Shown here: piece by piece, positions 26,601 through 34,690 of the stretch
How positions within the stretch are numbered: the first letter of the stretch is position 1
Layout of the letters: the number at the start of each line of letters is the position of its first letter
Assembly: GCA_964528535.1 (NCBI GenBank)
Contig: CAZGSQ010000001.1
Coordinates: forward strand, 1 to 64,000
From: CAINVV01 sp964528535
GTDB taxonomy: Bacteria > Bacteroidota > Bacteroidia > Bacteroidales > Prolixibacteraceae
Direction of reading: 5' to 3'
Length of the DNA stretch: 64,000 nucleotides
Program-made: the position numbers and the translations under genes
The notes under the pieces: generated by a model
Databases searched by the model: none
The model's input: the letters and a program-made list of their open reading frames with translations, nothing else
Told to the model about the DNA's origin: nothing

Positions 26601-26790
26601 CAGAAGCATTCTTTGCAAACTGAATGGATGATTCTTTCGCTTTCTTGTAGAGGCGGTTGGCTTTGTCTGCCCGCGACACTTGTGAAGTAAAAAGGATCAG
26701 CAGCAGCAAAAGGCCATAAGTGTTGAAAAAAGCCGCTTTGAGGCCGCTCCTTTCTGCGAACCGATATTTTTCTTTCATCATCCAATTCAT
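23644..26790 (-). CDS. Divergent amidase-3-like peptidoglycan amidase with golvesin-like insertion and FnIII domain
   Basis: 1048 residues from the ATG at 26790, which overlaps the upstream stop as ATGA; the frame upstream of it only shadows that gene. A signal anchor lies at about 20-40. I read a split N-acetylmuramoyl-L-alanine amidase fold: WQSHGWYYENTLDRW with His186, Glu209 in TVEDIW, ENAGATVWLPRERD, then MGFHTDAG with His529 and LSELLSHQNF with Glu612. These parallel the H, E, H and catalytic E of amidase-3. A golvesin-C-like beta domain (about 250-400) is inserted between the two parts, and a fibronectin III domain lies at about 675-755. A C-terminal domain of about 290 residues is unassigned. 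Homologues are often labelled xanthan lyase. Activity is a prediction. Confidence 0.72.
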   Translation of the reverse strand: MNWMMKEKYRFAERSGLKAAFFNTYGLLLLLILFTSQVSRADKANRLYKKAKESSIQFAKNASVGRGYKFKIDTLRMDPKGTNLQLQMTSSFAEIPFRPDDVRKYYSDYKLLLGRKFKKSILTISSMGKEISELVPNFYRTAPQKIDAIRLSVPKEPLPQIVRNLTRNNLFSKGLDNRNISLWQSHGWYYENTLDRWEWQRARDFLTVEDIWTLGFVVPYLTPMLENAGATVWLPRERDLGSREVIVDSENSSAGSEYLEEGTGWQSSSQPGFALKYPFLFDGENPFGFGHSRTIQAKNQPDATARYLPNIPEPGTYAVYVSYSPDDQNAKDAKYTVVHAGGRTTFAVNQSIGGGTWIYLGSFQFVKGKNPVMGMVELTNASSEPGKKISADAVRFGGGMGNIVRGKEEQLKKLFDLREKEGWKSDSATWIPYSSQRPRYQEAARYYLQYAGFPDSLVYSLNRTKVDYSARGTDAALFANRESGKEDYKDDYMSRGEWVNYLMGTPNGPTKSPNAKGMGIPMDLSMGFHTDAGTTKDSSIIGTLLIYDTTFDKEIFPNGQSKWASRDLADLVQTQVVNDLRLLHKADWTRRGMWNKRYFEAARPKVPAILSELLSHQNFADMYLAQDPRFKFDVCRSYYKGILKFIAFQNGLPFVVQPLPVNGMGMKLEGNQLQLSWSPVNDPLEPTARPTAYRVYKRIEEGGFDEGFVVQDSTVFFKDLKPGTIYSFKVTALNEGGESFPSEILACSLPDNGSKPALVVNGFDRICAPAAFDNGKEAGFLVSEDEGVPYKENIAYIGEQYDFDRKSQWLDDDASGFGSSHSDQETRIVPGNSFDYTYVHGKSLRNNGVGFISMSDEVFEKQTIESSSFALFDFIFGEEKTTIRQIGFPGKDFTIFTPEMRAAITKIAQTDGTKIVVSGAYLGSDLKLCGDTLAKRFAADVLHFSLRTNHGSKSGMICTVNGLKTSNFEQYPYVNTWNPKIYKLASPDAIEPHGKGASVLFRYFGDNKSAGVWYKGKYQSIVLSVPLETIATDQARDALMGQLLKILR

Positions 26791-27899
26791 ACTTTGATAA
26801 ATATTTTCCTTTTGTACAGAACATAACCCAATAGCCAGAAAAGGATCACATGGGCGATGGCATAGAGCAATGATCCGTTCAGATTTCCAGCAACTGGCAC
26901 GCAAAGATTGTGGTACAACCAGGTTGAGGCCGTCACAACTTTGCCATCGTCACCGGTTACATGGATCAATCGGCCAATAATTCTCGCCCATAATCCCGAG
27001 AAGGCAAAGATAAATAGTGGATTGACGCCAAAAACGACGAAAAAAGAGGTCCAGCCGGAGTATCCTTTTACGTCGATCAGCCAGATCAAGAGTGCCAGTG
27101 TCAGGGAAGCCCACCCGGCAGTATACAAAACGTAAGAGCTCGACCAGATTGGTTTTGAAATAGGGAAACCAAAGCTCCAAAGCAGACCGGCTGCAATGGC
27201 TGCCACGCCAAAAAGGAGTAATTTTAAGGCCACCTTTGCCTTTTCAGTCTCCTTAACCATCCCTCCGATTTGGTAGCCAATCAAGACGGTAACAATGGCA
27301 GGAATCGTACTGAGCAATCCTTCCGGGTCGAATGGAGTTCCAAAGCCCTTGTAAAGGTGGTTCACACCCAACATGGCACCATCGAAAGCAATGGTTGGAT
27401 TCCCAGAAAGGGAGAAAGGATCTTTTGCCCCAAAAAACACTATCAAGCCCCAGTAAACCAGCAATATGGAGGCTCCAAGCCAAGGCAGGTATTTTCTTTT
27501 CACGGACAAAACGAGCAGGGCTGCGAAGCCGTAAGCCAACGCAATTCGCTGGAGTACACCCATGATCCTTAATTTGGAATAATCGGTACTCCATTGCGGA
27601 AAGGAGTTGAGAAATAGGCCAATGGCAAAAATCAGCAGGGTCCTTCTTAAAATTTTAACGAGTGAATCCTTGTTAAGAGCATTTCCATATTTAGAAAATG
27701 AAAAGAACATGGAGGCTCCAACAACGAAGAGAAAGAAAGGGAAAACCAGATCGGTTGGGGTGCAGCCTTGCCACGCAGCATGTTCCAGCGGAGCATAAAT
27801 GTGTGACCAGCTACCTGGATTGTTGACAAGGATCATCAGCGCGACGGTCATTCCACGCAGGACATCCAAGGCAAGATAACGTTGATTTTTGTTCTGCAT
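26787..27899 (-). CDS. DUF5009/NagX-type heparan-alpha-glucosaminide acetyltransferase-like membrane protein
   Basis: 370 residues with about ten membrane helices. The N-terminus RYLALDVLRGMTVALMILVNN and TPTDLVFPFFLFVVGASM are family signatures; the histidine in LEHAAWQG matches the region of the proposed catalytic histidine of lysosomal HGSNAT. Bacterial relatives include NagX of amino-sugar clusters. I also recall that an unusual MurNAc inner-membrane transporter (MurT) was described in Tannerella forsythia from a murTKQ operon, and I suspect it belongs to this family, but I cannot confirm that here. Role in this locus: transport or acetylation of GlcNAc/MurNAc. The stop overlaps the next start (ATGA), and only 4 bases separate it from the GHL10 gene. 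Confidence 0.82.
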   Translation of the reverse strand: MQNKNQRYLALDVLRGMTVALMILVNNPGSWSHIYAPLEHAAWQGCTPTDLVFPFFLFVVGASMFFSFSKYGNALNKDSLVKILRRTLLIFAIGLFLNSFPQWSTDYSKLRIMGVLQRIALAYGFAALLVLSVKRKYLPWLGASILLVYWGLIVFFGAKDPFSLSGNPTIAFDGAMLGVNHLYKGFGTPFDPEGLLSTIPAIVTVLIGYQIGGMVKETEKAKVALKLLLFGVAAIAAGLLWSFGFPISKPIWSSSYVLYTAGWASLTLALLIWLIDVKGYSGWTSFFVVFGVNPLFIFAFSGLWARIIGRLIHVTGDDGKVVTASTWLYHNLCVPVAGNLNGSLLYAIAHVILFWLLGYVLYKRKIFIKV

Positions 27900-27903
27900 T
27901 TGT

Positions 27904-29412
27904 CTATTGCTTTACAAATTTTACGGGAATGCTCTCGTGGTGTGTTGGACTGAGAGAGGTGATCAGATACCTGTAATGGCCGGGGTTGTAGTTTTTGGAA
28001 GCACTTAACAGAAGTTTTTGATAGGAAGTGACTGATATTATCTTATCAGGATGGTTGATATTCTTGCGCTGGAACCACCTAAACTTATAAACAACGAAAA
28101 GGCTGCTGTTCTCCTGTTTTTGCCACGAAAGGATGATGTTCTTTCCATCTTTTTCAATCTTAGGTTTCGTTGGTTCTGCCGGAATGACCGGACTTACCAT
28201 TTGATTGACAGGTGTCAGTGAAGAGTATCGATAATGCTCTTTCAGTAGGTTTTCCTTCAGTGAAAGTGGGTTTTTCTTCAGGAATTTGGCGCTGAAATAC
28301 ATGCTGCCTTTTATTTCAGGAATCGTGCGATTGAGTGAAACCTGTCTGGTTATTTCCTCTGAACTTTGCCATGATTGGTCTTTGGAGTTTGGATCGATCA
28401 GGTACAATGCTTGACCGGTATATACATTGCATCCATAACCATGGGCTGCCCACCATTTGGCAAGGATGGCATAGTCGGCCACTTCCTTCCCAATGTGCCA
28501 GTAAAGCTGTGGGGTAACGTAGTCTATCCACTTCTCTTTTTGCCATTTGAGAATGTCGGCATACAAATCGTCATAATTGGAAACGCCGGCTCTGGTCTCA
28601 GAGCCTTCCGGGTCATTTTTTTTGTTGCGCCAGACGCCAAATGGGGAGATGCCAAATTCGACGGTTGGTTTGATTGATTTGATGCTGTCGTGAAGTTGTT
28701 TGATGATTAGGTTCACATTGTTGCGGCGCCAATTCTCCTTGTCATTTGTAAAATCTCCTGAAAATTTTTTGAAGGAGTTGTCGTCAGGAAATTCGACACC
28801 GGAAATTTTATAGGGATAGAAATAGTCGTCAAAATGAATGGCGTCGATGTCATACCTTCTGACGAGATCGCTCACAACCCTCGCAACATGGTTGCGGACA
28901 GCCGGAATCCCCGGATCAAAATATTTTTTCTTTCCGTAAGTCAGCATCCACTCAGGATGCGTATTTGCAACATGGTTTGGGGCTGCCTTGGTCTTGTCAA
29001 TGTTCTGTATGGCGCGGTACGGGTTGAGCCAGAGGTGAATATCTAAACCGCGTTTCCGACACTCGTTGATGGTAAATAACAGCGGGTCGTACCATGGATC
29101 TGGAGCCTTGCCCTGCTTGCCTGTTAACCATTCCGACCAGGGCTCTATTTCAGAAGCATACAATGCATCGGCATCTGGTCTGATTTGAAATACAATGGTA
29201 TTCATGTTGTAGGCTTTCACCGAATCGAGCAAAGCAATCATTTCAGCTTGCTGCTGATCTGTGGATAGCTGGGAGGTGGAAGGCCAGTCAATATTCTCAA
29301 CAGTTGCAATCCAAACTGCCCTCATTTCCCGCTTGGGGTACTCTTTGGCCAGCATCGAAACGGATAAACCTATCAAAAGAAAAAAACTGACTAAGTACTT
29401 CATCTTCTTCAC
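27904..29412 (-). CDS. GHL10 (DUF187, YngK-like) family glycoside hydrolase
   Basis: 502 residues with signal peptide (MKKMKYLVSFFLLIGLSVSMLA). The TIM-barrel GHL10 domain spans about 25-350: REMRAVWIATVENIDWPS, NTIVFQIRPDADALY, LDIHLWLNPYRA, DIDAIHFDDYFYPY, and YVTPQLYWHIGKEVADY. An FnIII-like beta domain follows (about 400-500). The paired Asp residues in HFDDYFYP are likely catalytic. DUF187 proteins are associated with cell-wall or exopolysaccharide hydrolysis; which bond is cut here is unknown. It lies 4 bases upstream of the NagX-type gene and is clearly co-transcribed with it. Confidence 0.88.
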   Translation of the reverse strand: MKKMKYLVSFFLLIGLSVSMLAKEYPKREMRAVWIATVENIDWPSTSQLSTDQQQAEMIALLDSVKAYNMNTIVFQIRPDADALYASEIEPWSEWLTGKQGKAPDPWYDPLLFTINECRKRGLDIHLWLNPYRAIQNIDKTKAAPNHVANTHPEWMLTYGKKKYFDPGIPAVRNHVARVVSDLVRRYDIDAIHFDDYFYPYKISGVEFPDDNSFKKFSGDFTNDKENWRRNNVNLIIKQLHDSIKSIKPTVEFGISPFGVWRNKKNDPEGSETRAGVSNYDDLYADILKWQKEKWIDYVTPQLYWHIGKEVADYAILAKWWAAHGYGCNVYTGQALYLIDPNSKDQSWQSSEEITRQVSLNRTIPEIKGSMYFSAKFLKKNPLSLKENLLKEHYRYSSLTPVNQMVSPVIPAEPTKPKIEKDGKNIILSWQKQENSSLFVVYKFRWFQRKNINHPDKIISVTSYQKLLLSASKNYNPGHYRYLITSLSPTHHESIPVKFVKQ

Positions 29413-29506
29413 GAGGTAAAATTGTTTAGTTGTTTGATAAATAATTAGATTATATATTTAATATTAAATTTGTCACCTTTCCAATTTCTTTAATCACCAC
29501 GCTCCT

Positions 29507-29576
29507 AACTTATATCTCCTAACTCATATCTCATATCTCATAACTCATATCTCATTTCTCATATCTCATAACTCAC
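29507..29576. repeat. Heptad tandem array (10 units) extending into the 3' end of the transglutaminase-like gene
   Basis: Ten units of 7 bases (AACTCAT, ATCTCAT and variants such as AACTTAT and TTCTCAT) run without interruption. The stop codon TGA is at 29559-29561, so the last two units lie inside the coding sequence and encode the C-terminal SYEI. The similar SYET ends the SpoIID-like protein at 19.56 kb for the same reason. Confidence 0.9.
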
Positions 29577-31001
29577 CTCCATGTGCCACGACCACTTGTC
29601 GAAATAGAGATTTCCGCCTTTCCATTCTACTTCGCCGCGTTGGAAATCATACGGTTCGCTCCGGAAATAGCTTTTGGATGGGCTTAATTGCCTGCTAAAA
29701 TCATCGTTGACGATCATTCGGTATGAATCGATGCCAGTAATGTAGAAGTTGATGATACGCTGGTCAGAACTTTTTTGCAGCCCAAATGATTGATCCAGAG
29801 GAACCCATCCTACTCCTTCGTAATAGACTTCGCACCAGTCGTGCAGGTTTACTGCTCCAGGGTGTAGCATCCAGCCACTCTGCCATTTCACTGGAATCCC
29901 CGCTGATCTGGCCAACGTCATGAACAGGAATGTCTGCATACCGCAATCGCCATGCCGGTTTCCCATCACAAAACCTGGGATGTCAGGCATGATGCTGTAC
30001 TCCAGTGCACTCGCCCAAGTGACCGAATCATTGATCCATTTGTAAATTTTTTTTACCTGAAGTAAGGGATTGTTTTCATCTTGTAAGATGTTTTTAATTA
30101 ATGCTTTAATATTTTTATTAAAGACTATTTGAGGTGGTCTCTCAGAGGTATATTCCTTGTAGAGTGCGCTTTCTCTTCGGTAAGGTTGGATCATTTCAGT
30201 CGAAAGCTGAAATGATTGGGACATAGAAGTGAATTCAATTTCAGTTTGAAAAATTGTAGGTTGGTTGACGACAGAATTCTTCTCAAGATAGATGGTTCGT
30301 TGCAAATTGGGGGCAGGAGCAATCAAATTCTGCTTCGGATCAGTTTTAAGGAGATGTACCTCCTTTTGCCTAATGTGATTTTCACGTGGATAGGGCATCC
30401 AGCAGCGCAAAGTCTCTCCTGCTGGCACAGCATTTGCTTTTACGGTAATGGTGTAGCGGAGCTTCATCCTGACTGGAAGTACTGGTAGACTGGAAGATTT
30501 GGACAATTCCACTGCCGCGGAAGTGTGTTCAAGTCTGAATATTGAAAGTGAATCAGCCACATGAACATCGATACGCGATTTCAATTTCGCATAGGTTGAG
30601 TCGAGCAAGAACAGGTTGCTGACACAATTCTTGAAATACATTTTTTCGCCATCCAGTCTCATGACATCAATTTTGTGTGCCTTTTCCAGACGATCAAGTT
30701 CACCAGGAGTGATTAGTGGTTGGTACTTTGTAAGTTTTGATAGAACGGCACGCTCTGAAAGTGTAAAATCAATTTTATATCTGTTCCCGATTTCCAGCAA
30801 CGAATCTATCTTAGTCTTGTCAGCAGTTGATAGTCTTTTGAAATCGATGGAAGAAGCTACTCTTATAGCTTCAGCAACATTGCCAAGGCTGACAAGGCGA
30901 TCAATTTTGGAATAAATTGTCTGTTTGGACGTTTGTTGACATCCAATGCTATTAAGAATAAGGAAAAATAGGGTAACCAAGTATAAAATCTGTCTGGTCA
31001 T
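29559..31001 (-). CDS. Transglutaminase-like (papain-fold) lipoprotein
   Basis: 480 residues with a lipoprotein leader (lipobox SIGC, Cys21). A helical region and a beta domain (about 175-265) precede the transglutaminase-core domain at about 295-410, which has a complete triad: Cys353 in HGDCGMQT, His387 in LHDWCEVYY and Asp403 in VPLDQS. Such domains act as cysteine peptidases or amidases. Attached to a membrane in a peptidoglycan locus, it may cleave stem peptides or cross-bridges, though no direct evidence exists. It follows the GH9 gene by 57 bases. Confidence 0.85.
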   Translation of the reverse strand: MTRQILYLVTLFFLILNSIGCQQTSKQTIYSKIDRLVSLGNVAEAIRVASSIDFKRLSTADKTKIDSLLEIGNRYKIDFTLSERAVLSKLTKYQPLITPGELDRLEKAHKIDVMRLDGEKMYFKNCVSNLFLLDSTYAKLKSRIDVHVADSLSIFRLEHTSAAVELSKSSSLPVLPVRMKLRYTITVKANAVPAGETLRCWMPYPRENHIRQKEVHLLKTDPKQNLIAPAPNLQRTIYLEKNSVVNQPTIFQTEIEFTSMSQSFQLSTEMIQPYRRESALYKEYTSERPPQIVFNKNIKALIKNILQDENNPLLQVKKIYKWINDSVTWASALEYSIMPDIPGFVMGNRHGDCGMQTFLFMTLARSAGIPVKWQSGWMLHPGAVNLHDWCEVYYEGVGWVPLDQSFGLQKSSDQRIINFYITGIDSYRMIVNDDFSRQLSPSKSYFRSEPYDFQRGEVEWKGGNLYFDKWSWHMEVSYEI

Positions 31002-31058
31002 AGGCTAAAATTAATCAATTTATGTTTGAAAATTGAACATGGGTTTTTGACAGAGACT

Positions 31059-33539
31059 TCATTGCTCACCTACTTTGCTCATGTGATAACCTTTGCTGGT
31101 TAAAAATTCCAGAAGTTCATCCAATTTGTCATAGAACTTGTCTTTGCGAAGCGGAGAAGTACCCAGATGAATCAAAATCAAAGCACCATTCAAACCATCC
31201 TGATTCACAGCCTCAAACTGTTTCAAATCTCTCATGATTTGATCTGAAGAGCGATAGCCGGGCATGTCGGGAGTCGTATAATCGGCATTTGACCTGACAC
31301 CAGGAGTGAAATTGATCGTTGTAAGTCCCAGTAGAGCTCCCCATGACACAGTGGTCTTGTTGTACCATTCATAAGGAGGGAGAAACAGAGAGGCATCTTC
31401 GGCTTTAATTCCTAATGATTGCATCACTTTGAAATTTGCTTGTAAATCTTTTTCAAATTCAGCCTGTTTCACCAGCAAGGAGTCTCTTTTGGTCCAGTCG
31501 GCATACAGCAAATGTTTGTCTGAATGAGCCCCTAGATAATGTCCCTCTACCTTCAATTGTTTGATAAGAGCACCGTTTTTCCTATTTCTATAAAAATCAC
31601 CTGTAAAGAAAAAGGAGCCCTTGGCATTGTATTTTTTTAGTGATTTTTCGATGGTGGACCCTCCTTCTCCATACTCATGTGCCGAAAAAATGAGATAAAC
31701 CTTCTTTTCGTTTGGATTCATCCTGACAATGGCATCCTGTTTATCCCGCAACACCATGGATTTAGCTGCCTTCGAGCCCTCGGCTTCCAGTGAAGAAAGC
31801 AGGTAGCTCAGGCTGGCCGTCCCATCCATTGTGGGCTCGTTGGTTGAATAATCACCGTTGTCATCGTGATATACGGCTTTTCCACCTTGAAAGTCAGCAT
31901 AACTATCCGTTCGATGCAGGGTTATTCCAAGTAAGGAATTGAATATTAGTGGAGAGACTGGTCCATCTACCAATCCTCCGTAGGTTGGTTGTTTGAGCCA
32001 ATAGGTGATGGCAGAATGGGGATCTTCAGGAAAATCGCCATTGGCAGGCAATCCAACTACCATAGAGGTCCCCCAGGGATTGCACCCGAAAAGCCAGTCG
32101 GTGAGTGATGTTTCGAGCTCCAGAAATTGGGTATCTCCCGTAATATTGCGGTAAAGTCGAGCTTGGGTAGCTGCTGCCACAACCAGATTGTTGGAGCACC
32201 AGATAAAAGGAATGCCGATCGGAAATGGATCGTTTGCAGCATATTTTTTCAATGAGGTCAAGCCCTGCCTCATAAATCCGGCAAACTTTCTGGCAAGCAA
32301 GGTGTCACTTGATTGAGCGAGCAAAGCATGGCCCAAATTGACAAATGGATAATATTGATAATGACGTGCCCTGTGTAGCTCCATCCAGGGAGTTACCTGC
32401 TCAAGTTCACCCCATTTTGCTGCCGATTTGAAATCTTCAGGAATTTTGGAATTCTGGTAGAGCGTTGCCGCAGCCAGTTCCATATCGTCTGCATAGTTTT
32501 CCTCTTCATAAAAATAGGGTGAAACTACACAGGCAGTCTGACAAACTCCAGGATCAGACAATGCAAATTCCCAGGCTTCCTTTGCTTTAGTCTTCAACAA
32601 AACAGAAAAGGCAGGATCGATTTTCTTAAACATTTCGGAGCCAAGAGCGAAGGATGAGCTGTACTTGGCAGCTACGGAGGCAACTCCGGTGGTCCGGTTT
32701 TGGCGTTTTCCGTTTCCCTGAGGTTTTCCTGTCACGAAATATACAGGCCTGAATTTCTTGCCAAAGCCGTAAGAAGTTGTATCCTTGTTAGGGAGCCTGT
32801 AACCACGATGATCACGGTCATCAGCAACCTGGTAATACATTTCATCTTTTGATGGATTCATCTTCAGCAGCCAATCCAATCCCCATTTTGCTTCATCAAG
32901 AATATCGGGTATTCCATTTGACCCTGGAAGTCCATTGGCATTGTAGTCGTCCTTGTAAACCAATGGATTTTCGCGGTAGGCAAAAAGCATCTGGTAGACT
33001 GCGTTGGCTGATGTGAGGACGTATTGCAGGTAATCAGAAGCATCGTGCCATCCTCCTGTAACATCCATCCATTTTCCTGATTTTGAAGGGTGATCAACAA
33101 CTATTCCATCTGCGGTATGACAAGAGTCATTCAGGAATGGATTGAAGCCGCACCTTTGTTGCCTCATGTATTTCAGAATAAAGTCCGATGTCCCTTTGTA
33201 AACAAGGCCTGAGACTGGGAAAGTAGGGGAAATCGCCCCGGCAGCTTCAAGATGATATCCTCCCGGATGTACTACAGAAGAGAAATCAAGCCGGTAGGCA
33301 CTTCTCTGTCCCCAAATAACCGCGTCAGCTTCCTGCGGAATTCCTTCAAAGACCACCTTCCCGGTAAGTTGGTCAACCAATCTGAAATTTTTTAAGACGG
33401 TTCTCTGATCACTTAAGAAAACTCCAATTTTAAGACCATCAGACAGATAACCCAGCTGGTTGATTCGTATCACCTCTTTTGCTGAAGTTCGCAATACAAA
33501 GCAGAACAATAACATTCCAATTCCCAAAAGTCTCATCAT
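31059..33539 (-). CDS. GH9 glycoside hydrolase fused to a polysaccharide-deacetylase-like (NodB) domain
   Basis: 826 residues from the ATG at 33539; the frame opens earlier but starts upstream of the predicted transcription start. After a signal peptide comes a CelD-type N-terminal Ig domain (about 20-110) with IRINQLGYLSDG. The GH9 (alpha/alpha)6 domain follows (about 115-590), with GGWHDASDY (Asp166, Asp169) and the acid region STNEPTMDGTASL. The last 215 residues are NodB-like: the HSDKH metal motif and LPPYEW are kept, but motif 1 TFDDG is replaced by IFSAHEYGEG. GH9 members cut beta-1,4 glucans or glucosamine-type glycans, so an amino-sugar glycan such as peptidoglycan is a plausible target. 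First gene of the minus-strand locus. Confidence 0.88.
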   Translation of the reverse strand: MMRLLGIGMLLFCFVLRTSAKEVIRINQLGYLSDGLKIGVFLSDQRTVLKNFRLVDQLTGKVVFEGIPQEADAVIWGQRSAYRLDFSSVVHPGGYHLEAAGAISPTFPVSGLVYKGTSDFILKYMRQQRCGFNPFLNDSCHTADGIVVDHPSKSGKWMDVTGGWHDASDYLQYVLTSANAVYQMLFAYRENPLVYKDDYNANGLPGSNGIPDILDEAKWGLDWLLKMNPSKDEMYYQVADDRDHRGYRLPNKDTTSYGFGKKFRPVYFVTGKPQGNGKRQNRTTGVASVAAKYSSSFALGSEMFKKIDPAFSVLLKTKAKEAWEFALSDPGVCQTACVVSPYFYEEENYADDMELAAATLYQNSKIPEDFKSAAKWGELEQVTPWMELHRARHYQYYPFVNLGHALLAQSSDTLLARKFAGFMRQGLTSLKKYAANDPFPIGIPFIWCSNNLVVAAATQARLYRNITGDTQFLELETSLTDWLFGCNPWGTSMVVGLPANGDFPEDPHSAITYWLKQPTYGGLVDGPVSPLIFNSLLGITLHRTDSYADFQGGKAVYHDDNGDYSTNEPTMDGTASLSYLLSSLEAEGSKAAKSMVLRDKQDAIVRMNPNEKKVYLIFSAHEYGEGGSTIEKSLKKYNAKGSFFFTGDFYRNRKNGALIKQLKVEGHYLGAHSDKHLLYADWTKRDSLLVKQAEFEKDLQANFKVMQSLGIKAEDASLFLPPYEWYNKTTVSWGALLGLTTINFTPGVRSNADYTTPDMPGYRSSDQIMRDLKQFEAVNQDGLNGALILIHLGTSPLRKDKFYDKLDELLEFLTSKGYHMSKVGEQ

Positions 33540-33581
33540 GGTACTTCTTTTCAACACTCGAAATATGGCGTTTGCAATTAC

Positions 33582-33611
33582 CAAAAGTAGGCTAAAAATT
33601 GAAAATTACAA
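33582..33611 (-). promoter_or_regulatory. Predicted Bacteroidota -33/-7 promoter of the minus-strand recycling locus
   Basis: On the minus strand TTG at 33611-33609 is followed after 19 bases by TACTTTTG (33589-33582), an exact TAnnTTTG. Transcription would start near 33575 and give a leader of about 36 bases before the GH9 start at 33539. Within the 297-base gap between divergent genes this is the best promoter match on that strand. Confidence 0.6.
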
Positions 33612-33836
33612 CATTGGTCATACATGTTATATAATACCTCTATTGTGTTGTTAAATTTTATATCTTTACAGTAAGATTTCATTTTGTATGTTCAAAATAT
33701 AAGGAAATGTTGTGCAATCTTACTTTGAATTGCTGAAAAAAGCATATCTTGAAGGGAGGCAATTTGTGAATTGATCTCTTTTTATGTTGATTTTGGATGT
33801 TGTATCAATTGGAGTTAAAACGAAAACTTTGGTAAA

Positions 33837-34679
33837 GTGATAATTATTGCAGACAGTGGATCGACAAAGTGTTCCTGGAAAATAATTTCCAGCAATGGAC
33901 AAATGACCTCTGTTTCTACCGATGGGATGAATCCTTTTTTCCGCACTACGGCATCTATTCAGGAGGAATTGTATCGTGAGTTGTTGCCGATGACAGAGAT
34001 GCCTGTCGAAAGAATTTTTTTCTACGGATCGGGCATCGTCAACGAAGAAAAGGCAAATGTCATTAAGGCGGCATTGCAGTATCTCTACCCTTCTGCAGGC
34101 ATTGAACTTTACAGCGATGTGCTGGCTGCCTCCCGGTCGATTTTTGGCGTTACGAAAGGTATTGCCTGTATACTGGGAACTGGTTCCAATGCCTGTCTAT
34201 ATGATGGTGAAAAAGTGGTGGGAGGGATCTCGCCCTTGGGCTTTATTCTGGGAGACGAAGGCAGTGGAGCTGTTTTGGGCAGGAAATTAGTTGGCGATTT
34301 TTTCAAGGAGGTCATGCCTGATGCATTAAGAGAAAAATTTGAAGCAAAGTACCATCTAACCATGGCAGACACCTTGCAAAGAGTTTACAGGACTGAACGA
34401 CCCAATCAGTTTCTTGCCACTTTTGCTTCGTTCTTGTCAGAAGAGAGAACCTGTGACTATGTTGACACGCTCATTCGTGAAAGTTTTAATCAATTTTTCG
34501 AACGAAATGTGATCAAAATCAGGGGTTATAACGACTATCAGATTGGTTTTGTAGGGTCGATTGCCTATTATTTCAGCGAGATTCTGCTGGAGATCTGTTC
34601 CAAATATAATTTGGAATGCATTTCAATAGAAAAGGAACCCATGGAAGGACTAGTCCATTATCATCAGATAAACATTTAA
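33837..34679 (+). CDS. murK: BadF/BadG-type amino-sugar kinase (MurNAc/GlcNAc kinase, MurK-like)
   Basis: 280 residues starting at a GTG codon; an ATG start would remove the first phosphate-binding loop. It shows the ASKHA fold: ADSGSTKCSW (phosphate 1), ACILGTGSNA (phosphate 2), and LGFILGDEGSG before the helical insertion. Short bacterial members of this family phosphorylate GlcNAc or MurNAc at O6. The gene is directly followed by murQ (11-base gap), and MurQ needs MurNAc-6-phosphate, so MurNAc is the likely substrate. It is divergent from the GH9-led locus, with the two starts 297 bases apart. Near-consensus promoter words are present upstream but none is exact. Confidence 0.85.
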   Translation: MIIIADSGSTKCSWKIISSNGQMTSVSTDGMNPFFRTTASIQEELYRELLPMTEMPVERIFFYGSGIVNEEKANVIKAALQYLYPSAGIELYSDVLAASRSIFGVTKGIACILGTGSNACLYDGEKVVGGISPLGFILGDEGSGAVLGRKLVGDFFKEVMPDALREKFEAKYHLTMADTLQRVYRTERPNQFLATFASFLSEERTCDYVDTLIRESFNQFFERNVIKIRGYNDYQIGFVGSIAYYFSEILLEICSKYNLECISIEKEPMEGLVHYHQINI

Positions 34680-34690
34680 GAAGAATAGAA

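Noticed and set aside
26791..26904. N-terminal extension of the amidase-like gene
   Set aside because: The region is the antiphase 3' end of the DUF5009-type gene; the ATG at 26790 gives an ATGA overlap and a leader.
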